A stretch of 64,000 nt of DNA from Meghimatium bilineatum (GCA_034231615.1 CM067298.1:53348883-53412882), one strand, 5' to 3'; positions 1 to 11,999 are shown, numbered from the stretch's first letter. The notes: a model not told the origin generated them from the letters alone. Numbers and translations: made by a program.

Positions 1-109
1 ACTTTTGGAGCAGTTTTGCATAATAATTATAGCCATCCATTTCTGATAATGTGGAAAATTTTAAGCCGAGTTGTGGCAGGTTTTTTTTGTGTGTGTGTGC
101 ACGTGACTA

Positions 110-393
110 ATCATCATTATTATCATTAAGTGCCGTCTCCACAACGATGCTTGGCTGCAACATGACTCCAACATCCCTCTTGCCCTTTTGGTATACTCTT
201 CTAGACTGATACCTGGCCATCTCTCGATGTTACTATTCCACTTGCATCTCTGCTTCCCTCTTTCTCGCTTCTCCACGACTTTACCCTCTATACTTATATA
301 GATGACATATTTATTGTAGAAATGACTGAAAAGTTCAATTCTGGCATACAATCCGCTACCATATTTATGACACTTATGGTCAGAGTTGGACAT
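110..393 (-). mobile_element. LINE-B-like decayed 3' fragment
   Basis: Minus-strand frame reads KVVEKRERGKQRCKWNSNIERW, GISLEEYTKRARG and SQASLWRRHLMIIM, a diverged form of the LINE-B C terminus, ending in an (ATA/ATG)n run near 110-130. Confidence 0.6.
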
Positions 394-399
394 CTGTTA

Positions 400-1139
400 C
401 TTTGTTATTCTGTCCTTTCGGGAAGCTAGTTTACTTATAGTCTCTGAAATTTGATGTTTCTCAGTGATACTATCAGTTTTGTTGATGTTGTGGCCAAAAT
501 TAGGCTATTCTGAACGACATATTTTTGCTGTTACGTCAATGCTACAGCCCTTTATAGACACATTAAGAGGGTAATTGAAGTGTTTATTATGTCCACCGAC
601 TAGTCAAATTTCATCAAATAGTTCACAACACATCCGATGTTTTGTAAACTTATGTGAAAAACAACATACTACTGTAAGAACAAGTAGGTTCTCGTAAAAC
701 AGAAGTTCTAGAGAACCCATTTTTCAATATCAGAAAAATTACTTAGAAGTACCTACAACATCAGCATGGAATCTATCATTACTTTGTCGATTTCACTAAA
801 GCATTCAATTGAGTATGACAAGAATTTTCATTGAAAATTATTAAAAATTGTAATTCTGACAGAAATATAATATAATTCAATGTAACACTATACGAAGTAG
901 AACTAAAAAGTAAAATAATGGCAAACAGAGCTGACAACACGACTCCTGATAATATCTGGGAGAATTAACAAAAACTAGAAGAATACCTTTAAATACTTAT
1001 GATCTTACACGAGCAGTGATGGAAGCACTAAGAAATACGACGATTTGAAATAGCCTCGTCGGCAACGTCCATGTTAAATACCACACAGAAGAGATGAATG
1101 AATACGGTAGTGAAGATAAACCTACATGAATCTTGAATA
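400..1139. other. unassigned, AT-rich
   Basis: No open frame of note, repeat with a partner in the window, or splice-bounded exon was seen. Confidence 0.5.
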
Positions 1140-1265
1140 ATATAAATTCTTTTGTATTATTGTGAGAGTTGGACAGTGACAGCGGAAATAGAGAGATCCG
1201 ATTACCAGCGTTTGAAAGGAAATTTTACAGGCGAATATTGCGTATCTATTATACAGAAATATGTT
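1140..1265 (+). mobile_element. LINE fragment (FERKFYRRILR region)
   Basis: CESWTVTAE in one frame and LPAFERKFYRRILRIYYTE in another match the region after a LINE reverse transcriptase. It may belong with 1740-1920, with 1400-1735 as a separate piece between them. Confidence 0.55.
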
Positions 1266-1399
1266 TCTGTGGTGTTTCCTGTTCCGTTGGACAATATAGA
1301 CGTGTTTTCTTTTCTCTTCACTATATAGGATACGTTGATCGACGATCTAACAAATTGTCATCGTAAAACATCCGTTATGTAACAGATTCATAGCTAAAA

Positions 1400-1735
1400 T
1401 ATTTCAGTGTTAACATACGGGTGAGAAAACTGGAAATCAACTACATCTTTAGAAAACAAACTAAATGCCTTCGAAAACAAATATCTCAGAAAAATCACAA
1501 ACACATAACTTTAAAGATTAAGTCAAACGAGACACTAAGAAAAGAGAAAAACAATAATACATCACAGATGTTATTAGAAAAAGGCAGCGGGCATACATCG
1601 GTGACGCACTCAGAATGAATGAAGGCAGAATTTCACTTCAAGTTTTTACATGGACACTAAGCGGCAGGAGAAAAAGGGGAAGACCAAAAACAACACTAAA
1701 AATAACTATCGAAATAAGAAATACAGAACATAAAA
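1400..1735 (+). mobile_element. LINE-G, decayed 3' fragment
   Basis: Across frames: TGKSTTSLENKLNAFENKYL then RKITNT, and later RRKRGRPKTTLKITIE. Same order as in the 51.6-kb element, with several shifts. Confidence 0.62.
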
Positions 1736-1739
1736 GCAA

Positions 1740-1920
1740 CATGTACACAAGAAACAAAATAAGTCCTCTTGCAGGTCAACAAGAACCTCTCATGGCAGTG
1801 ATGATGCATCGCAAACTTGTGTGGTTTGGCCATATGATGAGGCATGATTCTTTTTCCAAATTACCCTACAGGGAAGAGATAAGGGTGGAATAAATAGAAG
1901 GAATGACAATAGCAAGTATA
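1740..1920 (+). mobile_element. LINE fragment (LVWFGHMMRHD region)
   Basis: Open reading GQQEPLMAVMMHRKLVWFGH followed by MMRHDSFSKL, a common LINE C-terminal signature, then loss of similarity. Confidence 0.6.
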
Positions 1921-1959
1921 GAATTATAATATTATTAGACAAGATTAAGATTTGGTCTT

Positions 1960-2372
1960 TCTCATCTTCACATTACAGAAAGATACTGACATGTGAGATG
2001 AGATGCTTGAGGAAAGCTGCCGTGGTCACCATGCTTGATAGATTGCGACATGAATATATCAGGGAAAAAATAGGTATAATATCTTGTACAGATTACATAG
2101 AGAGAGAACAGATCAAGTGGTTTGGTCAGATTATGATAATGAATCACGAAATGTTGCCCGTACAAGCATATAACCAAATGAGATCAGGGTACAAAGCCAG
2201 AGGAAGACACGGAAAAGATTGATAGAAAACGCCAGGGACATCCTGAACAGACACAGTCATAACACAGCCGAGGCCACACATCTGACTTTAGAACGCAATC
2301 TCGAGCTCCAATCACCCCTACGCTTAACGGCAAGATTGGATCACAAACCACCTGGGGAAAGACAATAGATAA
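1960..2372 (+). mobile_element. LINE-C, 3' fragment
   Basis: EMRCLRKAAVVTMLDRLRHE, QIKWFGQIMIMNHE and GYKARGRHGKD followed by CACCTGGGGAAAGACAATAG, the LINE-C terminus. Frames are broken after 2222. Confidence 0.8.
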
Positions 2373-2582
2373 AGATTCCCTCACTTAAACAAGGAACTGA
2401 GAACAGAGAGGCATGGTGGGATTTTTGTGCTCATGTTTCTAGAGTGGCACCCCAACGACCCTGAATGGTTTATTGGTTTGATAATAACGATGTCACTTAG
2501 GTGTATAAGTTGAAAAGCTGTACCAGGAGCCATATGCTTTTTAAAAAATACTACACGCCTTGATATAACCAAAGTTTATATT

Positions 2583-2668
2583 TGATTTAGATTTATATAT
2601 TACTTTTCACATAACTTCATCTAAATCTAAATCTAAATTTAGATTTATATATTACTTTTCACATAACA
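2583..2668 (+). repeat. direct repeat of about 31 bp
   Basis: GATTTAGATTTATATATTAC and the following TTTTCACATAAC occur twice (near 2583 and 2637), separated by an ATCTAA run. Confidence 0.88.
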
Positions 2669-2793
2669 TTAAGGTTCAGGCTGAATACAGTTAAATTCAC
2701 GAATATATGTAGGTTTACCTCAATTGATATGAAAGCTAAGCTTATATAACCGACATGTGTTGTATCTTATTATGAGCATTAACGTATTTAACA

Positions 2794-3048
2794 CAGTAGT
2801 TTTCAACGTGTGCCATATAACCCCCCTTTCACTGCCGTGGTGGGGTCTGGAGTGAAAAGTTTAAATGATGGGTGGGGGGGGGGGCACCCATGAATGACTG
2901 TCACAAAGGTGACTTAATGAACGCTATTTTATGAGATATACAGTACCAGGTATTGAAGAAAGTCACAAGCTTCGTTTAGGTTCCAGGGTCACGGTAGTAA
3001 AATTGGCACAAAAGAATGTCAAAGGACCAACACGTTTGAAAACCACTT
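2794..3048 (+). mobile_element. hAT-like non-autonomous element
   Basis: Ends are inverted: CAGTAGTTTTCAACGTGT at the left and, reversed, CAAGTGGTTTTCAAACGTGT at the right. The 8-bp flanks ATTTAACA and GTTTAACT match at 6 positions. Contains a G10 run at 2873-2882. No coding capacity. Confidence 0.65.
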
Positions 3049-3059
3049 GTTTAACTTAA

Positions 3060-4090
3060 GTCCAACCAGGGTTGCCATATAGTTAAACATCTTTATTATC
3101 AGTATTTAGGTAACCATTGATCATGAAATGGCCAAATTTTTAAATAGTGAAAAGAACTACACAAAATGTAATACAATAATTTTCATTTCATATAAGTCCT
3201 AATTATAATAAAAACGTCTGAAAAATTAAGTTGCATACTATTAATTATTTATTTTGTTTGCTTTGACTGAAGTTACTAGAAAATATTTGCACCAACAATA
3301 TTATTTGATGGTATGACCAACCGTGTTCTACTTCCATCAACATGTAACAATACACAAAACCAAGAGAATATGTACAAATATATTACCCATCTTCAAATTT
3401 ATCAAAACATTCATTGTATCGTCAGTTATATTTCAAAATGACAAAATTTGTCAAAATTGCTAATGTAATATTCAATATACCAACCCTAAATACAGGTTAG
3501 AAGATTTTCTATGTGAAACAGGTTAGAAGATTTTCTATGTGAATTACTGCTACATCTAGTCCCAACAGACACGGACACCCTCATAAGTAACTATAGTCAA
3601 CAGATTATATATTATCATATAAAGTGAAACCTAACACGAATTGTAATAGTTGAAAACGTGTATATCCATATATATTAAACTATTGTCGTCAATCTCGATT
3701 TTAACAAATGACGCCTGACCTTAGAAAACGTTTGCTGTAGCCGGAGATAAACAGTAATAAAAAATATGAGCACTATCTAAATAATCTCTTTATGATAATG
3801 TTTATGGCTGTGTGATAAATATGATATGACATAAACAGGAAGGAGTGTGGTACTTTGAAAAACAAAACAACATAGAGTAAGCAAAAGATAATTAATATAG
3901 ATAATAACTAGGTCCTTTCTATGAAGAAAATGGATATAGTGGAAAATACGCCATCAGCAAGTAATCTGCAGTTTATCTGACAAGAGTATTGAGAAATTAT
4001 TATTTATACACTTTATTCGTAGAATTAAAACACTAGACAAGTACATTTTCGACGTTTCTGCCATAAGATCTTTTTCAGAAAATAATACAA
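3060..4090. other. unassigned, AT-rich
   Basis: Apart from the 27-bp duplication at 3497 I see nothing recognisable between the hAT-like element and LINE-D. Confidence 0.5.
3497..3544 (+). repeat. 27-bp tandem duplication
   Basis: AGGTTAGAAGATTTTCTATG followed by TGAA occurs twice in direct succession. Confidence 0.88.
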
Positions 4091-4094
4091 AATG

Positions 4095-4440
4095 ATGTTG
4101 CTATAATTCCATTATGGTATATTGTCATGTGACGTATTCTTTCCAGAACGTAGTTTTCCTTATGTATCTCCTGAAATCCCCGCGATCTCTGACAAGTTTC
4201 TCTTCTTCCCCTAGGGACACTTACATGCATTCTTGGATATCTCGTATCCAACGACGTCTTACTCGGTCTCTGCCTCTTCTGCCATCTATCGCCCCCCCCA
4301 GCAACACTCTTTCCATACCATCGTCTCTCTTTACATGGTCGAAAAAAAGCTACATTCCTTCTTAATATGGTGTATAAAAGACAGCTTTCTTGATCCTTGT
4401 TTTTTTCTAAGCGTGTCTTAGTTGGCTTAATATATTATTG
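4095..4440 (-). mobile_element. LINE-D relative, diverged 3' fragment
   Basis: Begins GTGACGTATTCTTTCCAGAA as in the other LINE-D ends but diverges quickly; RRWIRDIQ... and GRDREVFRRFQEIH-like readings persist on the minus strand. Confidence 0.62.
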
Positions 4441-4582
4441 GTTGGCTGTTTGATATTGTATTTTAGTTACTTAAAAGCTATGAGGCTGTTTATGTTACTG
4501 TATGGTACATTCAAATGTGTTAATTTACTTGTGTTTAACTCGTTAAGTTGTCAAGTTTTAATATATTTAATTAATGAAATCA

Positions 4583-4750
4583 AGTAGAGATTGAGCGCAG
4601 AGAAGTAGAGATTGAGCGCAGAGAAGTAGAGATTGAGCGCAGAGAAGTAGAGATTGAGCGCAGATAAGTAGAGATTGAGCGCAGAGAAGTAGAGATTGAG
4701 CGCAGAGAAGTAGAGATTGAGCGCAGAGAAGTAGAGATTGAGCGCAGAGA
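4583..4750 (+). repeat. 21-bp minisatellite, 8 copies
   Basis: Unit AGTAGAGATTGAGCGCAGAGA, with one G-to-T variant in the fourth unit. As 21 is divisible by three, several frames stay open on both strands; these are artefacts of the repeat, not evidence of a protein. Confidence 0.95.
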
Positions 4751-4814
4751 GCTCTGCATTGCTCTCGTGCATATCCAGGGTTATTAGAAGACGATAATCC
4801 TATGAGCACCCCCT

Positions 4815-4872
4815 CCAAGGGTCAAATGGCATGAGTCTATGGACAGCTGGATCAGCAACCAACCCACCAGCC
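4815..4872 (+). mobile_element. beta element, 3' terminal fragment
   Basis: Contains the GGTCAAATGGCATGAG...GGATCAGCAACC end of beta followed by degenerate AACC units. Only about 55 bp is present, directly after a 21-bp minisatellite. Confidence 0.7.
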
Positions 4873-5306
4873 AAGAGCAACTTCTCGTGGTGAACATTAG
4901 AAACATATTTAAAACTCGTGCGAATCAGGCTGGCAAACGCTGCATTGCTCATGTCTGAGCTGTGAAGATCGATATATGATTGCACTTATGCAACCAGCAT
5001 CTCTCACTCACCACATATCGGTCCTCACAGCAGACAAAATTGTGGGCAGATCAGTTTAAGATGACAACAACTGACCTGGACAGTCTTATTGTCATGTCCC
5101 ATATATCAAAGATACGGGACATAGACAGATCCAGATCACAATTCAGATGAGATAAAACACTTTGGAGATATAAGACCTACTATTGAGTACACAAATCAAA
5201 TGTGAAGAAGCATAGAGATAAGGGGACAGCGTGAGTGCATGTGGAGGTAAATTCTGATAACGAAATACGGAAACCGTAACTAGCGTAGTGCATTGTTCAT
5301 GTTGAT

Positions 5307-5366
5307 TGGTTGGTTGCTGATCCAGCGGTCCATGGGCTCATGCCATTTGACCCAATGCCATTGTGT
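5307..5366 (-). mobile_element. beta element, 3' terminal fragment
   Basis: Reverse complement of the last 55-60 bp of beta, with the GGTT repeat followed by GCTGATCCAGCGGTCCATGG. The 5' part of the element is absent. Confidence 0.72.
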
Positions 5367-5375
5367 GATATTTGC

Positions 5376-5580
5376 ATGTGTTTATGAGCTGTTGTTCCAT
5401 ATAATGTGTTCCATTTACCTGGCCCTGGATAGAGAAGCATTTTCCTGATGTCATCCAGCGCTGGACATTCAAAAAAGGTGGTGGTCAACAGTTTCATATG
5501 GATGAGTGCACAGCCGGCACCCTGGAGTGTGCTGTTGTTATTGTTCATGTCAGAGCAAGCTTTCAGTTATTTTATTAGCA
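5376..5580 (-). mobile_element. LINE C-terminal relic (CPALDDIR region)
   Basis: The minus strand reads HMKLLTTTFFECPALDDIRK, then LYGTTAHKHMQISH. Cysteine motif plus PALDDIR is typical of the tail after RNase H in I/Jockey-type LINEs. Short and isolated. Confidence 0.5.
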
Positions 5581-5644
5581 GAAGGTGGTGTCCAAAAGAG
5601 AAAGACAGGAAGCCATATCGCCCAGGTCCGAAGAAAAATATGTG

Positions 5645-5860
5645 TAGAAGCTTAAACTTGACGAAGTGTTCACAATGTCGGTGAATGAAACCTTGACCAA
5701 CGCTAGACTAACTCTACTGTCGACTGTTTCCAACACTGGAAAAAAGGCTCACATATGAGAAAAGATTCAGTTCCCGAGAGCACAGTAGCAATGGACCGCC
5801 TAATTACACGAGACAAATTCACAGGCTGCGCAACACCTCGTTCGAGTAGCCTCAGTCAAT
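5645..5860 (+). mobile_element. alpha element relic, strongly diverged
   Basis: A stretch resembling the 3' half of alpha: an ATGTCGGTGAA block, then a region matching GGCTCAC..ATGAGAAA..TTCAGT, then AATTACACGAG.CAA.TTCA and ACACCTCGTTCGAGT, in the same order and with similar spacing as in copies 1-3. Divergence is much greater than among those copies, so the family has been present for a long time. Edges are approximate and no TSD was found. Confidence 0.6.
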
Positions 5861-6237
5861 CTAAATTCCTAAATTCTTTGGAAACTGCCAACAGTGGCCA
5901 TGTTTTAGCCAGCAAAGTCCAAAGGCACTTTGGGTGATAGAGGTCATGGCGAAAAGCTGATGTCAGATGACGCGCGAGCCTGGTGTTAGATTGAAAGGCT
6001 CATCCATGATAGTGAAGCTTGTCTTAATTAAACAGGGTCCAGAAAACGGATGTCCCGGGCTGTAGAGCGCAAATTAGACGAAGTACAACATACTTCACAC
6101 CTCCCGGAGAAAAAGACTTGAAAAAAGTTGTGATGGTTACTTAAGAGCGAGCGTAGAAGGAGAAATGATGAAGAAGTAAACAAGTTCAAGGAAATGCCAT
6201 ATATTAACATAAAAAATATGTCCCCCATTGTTTTGAC

Positions 6238-6372
6238 CTTCGTTCTCAAAATCCCACTGGATCTTTCTTATTGCAGACTAAAATTTCAACAGTATGTAGT
6301 GCAGAAAACGGGAACGGGTTGTGGCGCCGTATTTTTTGCACACATGGCCTGATACTTCCGGCTTCGGTGGTG
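6238..6372 (-). mobile_element. short delta-related SINE, diverged
   Basis: CGTTCTCAAAATCCCACTGG, then TGTAGTGCAGAAAACGGGAA and the GCGCCGTATTTTTTGCACA block match the short delta subfamily in order. No TSD identified. Confidence 0.6.
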
Positions 6373-6639
6373 GTATCTAATACTTCAGTGTTTTTACCAT
6401 TTCTACTGTGTAAAAACACTGTCAGCGACTATAATGATACCTACTAGTGGGCAAGGCATACGAAAGAACTGATTTTCTTTTTTTACTTGCTGGTTACGAA
6501 TCTCAGATCTAATTACAATCAGACATGCTTGACCTTTTTTTTCTGTTGCCTTGCATCCTATCGACAAACGTCCATATCTCCCCATTTCTTTGTACATATA
6601 AGGAGTTTTGAAGCCCATTCTTATAACAGACAAAACTAT

Positions 6640-6960
6640 GGGGGTGGGGAATAGCGGACAAAACTATGGGGGATAACAGACAAAAACTATGGGGATAATA
6701 GACACAACAATGGAGGGATAACAGACAAAACTATGGGGGGGGGATAACAGAAAAAACTGTGGGGGATAACAAACAAAATTTGGGGGGGGGATAACAGACA
6801 TAACTATAAGAGGGAGGTTACCAGACAACACTATGGGAGGGGAGATAACAGACACAGCTAGGGAGGATAACAGACAAGACTATAAGAGGGAGGTTACCAG
6901 ACAAAACTATGGGAGGGGAGATAACAGACAAAACTATGGGGGCATAACAGACACAACTAT
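6640..6960 (+). repeat. degenerate G-rich minisatellite, unit about 23 bp
   Basis: Repeats of GATAACAGACAAAACTATGG with G-runs of 3 to 8 between units and occasional GAGGGAGGTTACCAGACA variants. The regular G-runs could favour G-quadruplexes on the plus strand. Confidence 0.9.
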
Positions 6961-7204
6961 GGGGAAAAATAATTAAGAAAAGTAATTAGAAGTTTAATAT
7001 GGGGGTGGGATGGTGGAGAGTCAACAGTGGAGCTGATACAGAACGCTGTTGAAGGAATATTGTAGACATGAATGATCTCGTACAAAAAGGCACATGATAA
7101 TGATGCGAGGTCTTATATTTCAGATAATTATTAGCACTAGTTGGTGGTGTTCACAATCTTGTGAAGGCTGAAAACGAGTTTCTATATATTCTATACTTTG
7201 TTAA

Positions 7205-7440
7205 CTCTAAGAATGAAGAGGGTCACTACTTCTGATTGGTTGCTGGACGTAGAAAACATTAATGGATTGTTAAGTGCCAAATAATATTGTTTTTAAATTT
7301 CTTTTTTAAAGTATTTTTAAAATGTTGTTTAAACATTGTTTTTAGTTGTTTTCAAATGTTTTACATAATATTGGTTTTACCCGTCATGAGCTGTTTAAAA
7401 TCACCTGTATAGTGCAATGAAATGAGGACGCTATTTAAGC
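7205..7440 (+). repeat. dispersed repeat, uninterrupted copy
   Basis: Matches the reverse complement of 47340-47660 through GGATTGTTAAGTGCCAAATAA, an AT-rich middle and GAGCTGTTTAAAATCACCTG. This copy lacks the SINE found in the other. A GAATGAAG.GGGTCA motif near 7211 also occurs near 47296. Family unknown. Confidence 0.65.
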
Positions 7441-7868
7441 TTGGTTTTGGACTGATGCGGTGCAAACCTTCCATTCTGCGTAAGTAATTATTATAGGAAA
7501 ACGTGCGTTGAAAATATGCTAGCATATCCACAACCTTGCGATCATTCCGCTCGAAAAAAAAGATTTTGCCATGAAAGGTAATTCCGAAACCAGGTTAATA
7601 ACTTTTTAAAGAAGAAATTGTCCTTCTTTACATCCCTACAAACAACTTGCGACTTTACCGATAAAAAGTACTCTGGTTTTGCTATGAAACGTCCTCTCGA
7701 TGGGGCTGTACATAAATTACGGCTATATTTTAATCTAAATCCTTGTTTACTTACAACTGTCATGAATTCATAGACCTCCCAGTTTAATTCTGTCATAATG
7801 TTTACACCTCCCACCCCACTTCCCAAAAAAATGTACGAACAATCTACATGATTTATTTAACACTGTGA

Positions 7869-8480
7869 CGCATGTGGTTGCATCTGTGGGTCTCACCAAT
7901 GGCCCACTAGACAAACCACCCATGCAACAGAAAACTTTAGTAGATGAAATGCCGTTATATTGAGGTTATCTTCTTATAGAAGCTTCATAGCACAGCATCT
8001 ATACAATTATGCTGTTATTTTGTTGTTAAAATGTGTTTCATGTTTACTTGAATATATGTATGCACACCTTGAGGTTGGGAGGGAGCCAGAGATGTACTGT
8101 GCAGCACTGGGGATGAGGAAACTGACAGCACTGTTTTTTCCTATGGCTGAGACCCATCATAGAGGCACAGTGACTCAGGACGTGACAATCATTTTGACTT
8201 GAAAATTTGGCTGCATGTCTATAGCAATAGAAATGTTCGGCATAACCAGTAGTCATTTGGTGGCTCGGAATGAGCACAGTGAACCCTATCTTGGCTACAG
8301 TGGCTTGGAGCAGTGCATAGTTAGAAACTTACCTTCTGGAGTTGTGATAGTTATTATCTGGCTCTGGCCCGGGGTGGGCCGAAAATCCACAGACTTCCCA
8401 GCAATAAAATGCCATTTAAAGGCACTGGGTCAAAGGACATGAGCCCATGGACCGCTGGATCAGCAACCAACCAACCAACC
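7869..8480 (+). mobile_element. beta element, copy 1 (about 612 bp, (AACC)n tail)
   Basis: SINE-like element starting CGCATGTGGTTGC and ending GATCAGCAACC followed by AACC units. Flanks ATTTAACACTGTGA (7855-7868) and ATTTAACATTTTGA match at 12 of 14 positions, an aged TSD. It aligns over its whole length with 34798-35416. No protein is encoded; short frames inside it are shadows. Confidence 0.82.
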
Positions 8481-8929
8481 ATTTAACATTTTGAGAATTT
8501 CAAATTTTTATATAATTTAATTGGTTTATAAAACATTATTGTTGACATCAATATTTGTCAAACCCCTTCCCCCTTGCCAACAACTATTTCTCAGAGCACT
8601 CCGGGAATAACAATGATGGTCTTCGCTGAACCGTCAAAAACAGTTAAACGACTGCATAATCATAAAATCTAACACTTAGAATGCATCTGTGAAACTTGAA
8701 AACTACACATAACACAACACTACTTAACTTACAACATGTAATATCCACGAGTTGTCTATCCACTTACACTATGGACTGTCGTGGGAAGCTTACGTTCTTG
8801 TTGGGATAAGTGTACCAGAGGTTGCTGTGACCTATATTAACCTGTTATTTCTTTGATGTCTATTTATTTGCTTTATATCTGTCCAAGCTTGCGAGCAAGA
8901 TCTAATACACATTTTTTGAATTGATTCAT

Positions 8930-9300
8930 CATTATCAGGTGCCATGCCGGCTGACGTAGACGGTCATGGCTGTCCACAGCTCTCTGTCTACAGTATTATG
9001 TATCAAGGTCGATGTTGTTTCCTTGCCGTGCCAGGTTGCCAAAATGTCTAATATTTTCTCACGTTGTCGCCCTCTGTCTCTGTTGTCTTCAATGTTGCCT
9101 GTTGTAACTATGTTCTCTAAACCTGCATGTCTCATGAAGTGGCCAAAAAAAGAAGATTGCATTTTTCTTATATTGTTTATTAAGGTCCGTTTCGCATTTG
9201 ACTCTTCAACACCTCTACTTTTATTTTTTCTGTCAGTCCATGGTATTCTCAGCATTCTTCTGTAGAACCACATCTCTGTTGCCTCTAATTTCCCATAGTT
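8930..9300 (-). mobile_element. LINE-A, 3' end fragment
   Basis: Encodes a 112-residue open stretch (MWFYRRMLRIPW...SSFFGHFMRHAGLENIVTTG) matching the C terminus of the element at 24316-25475, with the same 3' end (GGCATGGCACCTGATAATGATG). Truncated just upstream of the WFYRR motif. Confidence 0.82.
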
Positions 9301-10480
9301 GAATTGATTATGTTCTTATAAATCTGTTAGATTTTCTAGAGACTTTGCCGTCCACAAATCTTTTAGGACCTTCTTGCTGAACATTTTTCCTTGAGTGAAA
9401 ATTAACTTTGAAATGCAAATCATGTTCATACCTGTATTACTGTAGAAATATGCATTGATATAGAAAAAAACATCTTGCCTCTGGCACGAGCATCGAACCA
9501 ACGACCGTAGCCTTATTAGCATATACAAATCTGAAACTAATTATGTCAACAATTTATAGTGAATTTTTGAGCTTCTTTCCAACTGTTGTCATTTGTTAAG
9601 AATTCAACGATTGTAAGAAGTCTTAAATTTATTTAAAAAAAACAAAAAAAAATCATGTATCCTTTTTCTTAAAAAATGGCATTTTAGCGAAACAACTACA
9701 TGATTTCATGGAAATCACATAGAAAACTTGTTACTCGAAAAAACTGAACAAACACACAGACTTCCAATTCTGATCATACGTTTCCAAATATTGGCAGCGG
9801 ATTCCATGCCAAGATTGAGCTTGCCAATCTCATTTCCACACACTAGAGAAAAGCAACTACACAAGTCTGAAACTGTTGTCATCATCACCTGCGATGGACG
9901 ATTATTATTATCTATAAGTAAACATTTCATAGAACAACTTCAACTTACGTTACTGCTTTCTGTCACACACCATCTTGTTTTGTTGGTGTACGAAGAGAAA
10001 ACAAAATAAAGCTACAATGTGAAATGAATACTGTTAGGTGCTGCATAAATTACTTCAACAATTATGAGTGTTGGGGGGGGGGGGGGGGTGGATGTTTCTA
10101 AAAAAATGTAACTGTTTTTGACAAGAGAAGTTGACGCAACAAAACGGTTTTATACACCAACGAAAATGTTAGAATTGGAAAAACATCATACACATCTGTA
10201 TAAATATGTTATTTGTTTTCAATATAATTTAGCAAAAACAAAGGGTGTGGGAGTTTCTGAATTAATGACAAGTTGTTGACAAAAGGGGAAGGGAGAATAA
10301 AATTGTCAAAAACTTGTTGATGTAATCTATATACATTCATTAATAAGCGACTAAAGAGGTTTAGAGTGTTGTTGATTACCCAACCGCATGATCTGCATTG
10401 GAAAGAAGCTCGTTGAAGATCAATGATCGGAGTATCGAAATAAAATCAAAACTTTGATCTGAAGCATGTCTCGAGGTAAA
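9300..10480. other. unassigned, with a possible tRNA-like fragment
   Basis: A minus-strand B-box-like GGTTCGATGCTCGTGCCAG lies at 9478-9500. Otherwise only AT-rich sequence and the poly-G tract at 10072. Confidence 0.45.
10072..10088 (+). repeat. poly-G tract
   Basis: Long uninterrupted G run. Similar homopolymers are at 2873-2882 (G), 11379-11386 (G), 27943-27952 (C) and 29131-29147 (C). Length errors are likely here. Confidence 0.9.
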
Positions 10481-10489
10481 AAGGGAATC

Positions 10490-10725
10490 AACCAGTTGAT
10501 CTATTACCACTGAGAGCTTATAACAAACGATCAGCTGGATACAGAGCAAAGGGAAGACCAAGAAAGAGATAGATTGATAACATCGTGACCACCCCCCACA
10601 ATCACCGACTCAGTACGACTCAGGAATCACATCTGGCCTTGAACAGAAACGTACAGCTCCCACCTACGCTTAACCTCAAGTGTGGATGCTATCAACCAGC
10701 TTCCACCTGGTGATATACAAAAGAC
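10490..10725 (+). mobile_element. LINE-C, short 3' fragment
   Basis: AYNKRSAGYRAKGRPRKR-like reading, then CTTGAACAGAAACGTACAGC and TTCCACCTGGTGATATACAA, matching the LINE-C end. Only the last 240 bp is recognisable. Confidence 0.7.
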
Positions 10726-11469
10726 TTTTTTATATGGGCGATGTCAATTTCTAGTTGTGTAAGTTGTGTTTATTCTGTTCAGATAGTATTTCGGTGCAAT
10801 ATGCTATATTTTGAGCTGTAATATGGCGATAAAGTCTTTTCTTAGCATTGATTTTGTGGTCTCATTTGTTCTAGGCCCAATTCAGAATACATGACAAGAG
10901 CAGTCGTGTTTTAGCACAGCGATTCAACCAGCCTTTTTATAGTTATTTCTCCCTATCAAGTGGATTACACAATGTGCAAGAATGAAGTAGATTCATTGTT
11001 TTAAAATTTCAAGGCCTGGAGGAGTGGGGACGTTGCTTTAATCTAGAGCTTTGTACGATATCGAAGACGACAATAAAACTGCACGTATTAAGCAAAGAAA
11101 AAACGATATATTGCGTTGCTTGTAGGCGAAAAAGTAACGCCTTGCATGCTGTGGGCGCATTAGTACGTACAGACGTGTTACCCTGCAGCGAATTAAGCTT
11201 ACCATCTAGCTTGTTTGCGCCACTTAAGATACAGTGGGAAGCTTCTATTTTTAACGTGTACTTAACTGTAGTTTACGCGTCTGTGTGACTTTCAAACATC
11301 AGCACTGTTATATAAGTGGCATACATGTGCTGGTTTGAAGCAAGTGTTCTCAAAGTGGACAATATCACCCTGAAAAGGGGGGGGGGCGCGGCGGGGGACT
11401 TCCTCCCGTATGACGCCGTTAATAGCTAAAAATAAAAAAAAACAATGAATCCATTATGAAACTTACAGA

Positions 11470-11720
11470 GATCAAGTACTGTCGGTGTCATGTGACGTAT
11501 TCCTTCCAGAACGTTGTCTTCCCAATGAACTCTCTGAACCTCTCTCTGTCTTGGGCGTTGTGGCTTGCATTTTCTAGCGATGTATTCATGTTATCTTTCA
11601 TGTCGTCAGTCCATCGTCTTCTTGGTCTGCCCCTTCTCCTGTTTCCAGGTACTCTTCCCTCCATTATTTGTCTTTCTAAACAGTTATGTCTCTTTATATG
11701 ACCAAACAGGCGTAGTTTTC
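11470..11720 (-). mobile_element. LINE-D, 3' fragment
   Basis: The minus strand reads GHIKRHNCLERQIMEGRVP, NRRRGRPRRRWTDDMKDN and ERFREFIGKTTFWKEYVT, ending in the GTCACATGAC block. This is the terminal coding part of a LINE. Confidence 0.75.
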
Positions 11721-11844
11721 TTTTTGTTAACTGTCGGTTACACTGTATAATTCAAAAATAATCGATATATAACTTTAAAACGCTTTTTAATGTATTTAAA
11801 AATGTACACACTGTGTTATTTGTTGTATAATTAAAATAATTATA

Positions 11845-11847
11845 TTG

Positions 11848-11896
<49 letters not shown>

Positions 11897-11900
11897 TAGC

Positions 11901-11959
<59 letters not shown>

Positions 11960-11960
11960 G
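11845..11960 (+). repeat. (TAA)n microsatellite
   Basis: ATA/TAA trinucleotide run with one interruption (AAAATAGC) near 11891. It creates long single-residue open frames that are not coding. Confidence 0.97.
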
Positions 11961-11999
11961 ACCCATAACCTATCAGGGTCATAGGGGTTCCTCACTGGA

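Noticed and set aside
4551-4818. Repeat protein with SALNLYF or CAQSLLL heptads
   Set aside because: A 21-bp minisatellite keeps any frame open; both frames exist at once, the start is arbitrary and there is no flanking coding sequence.
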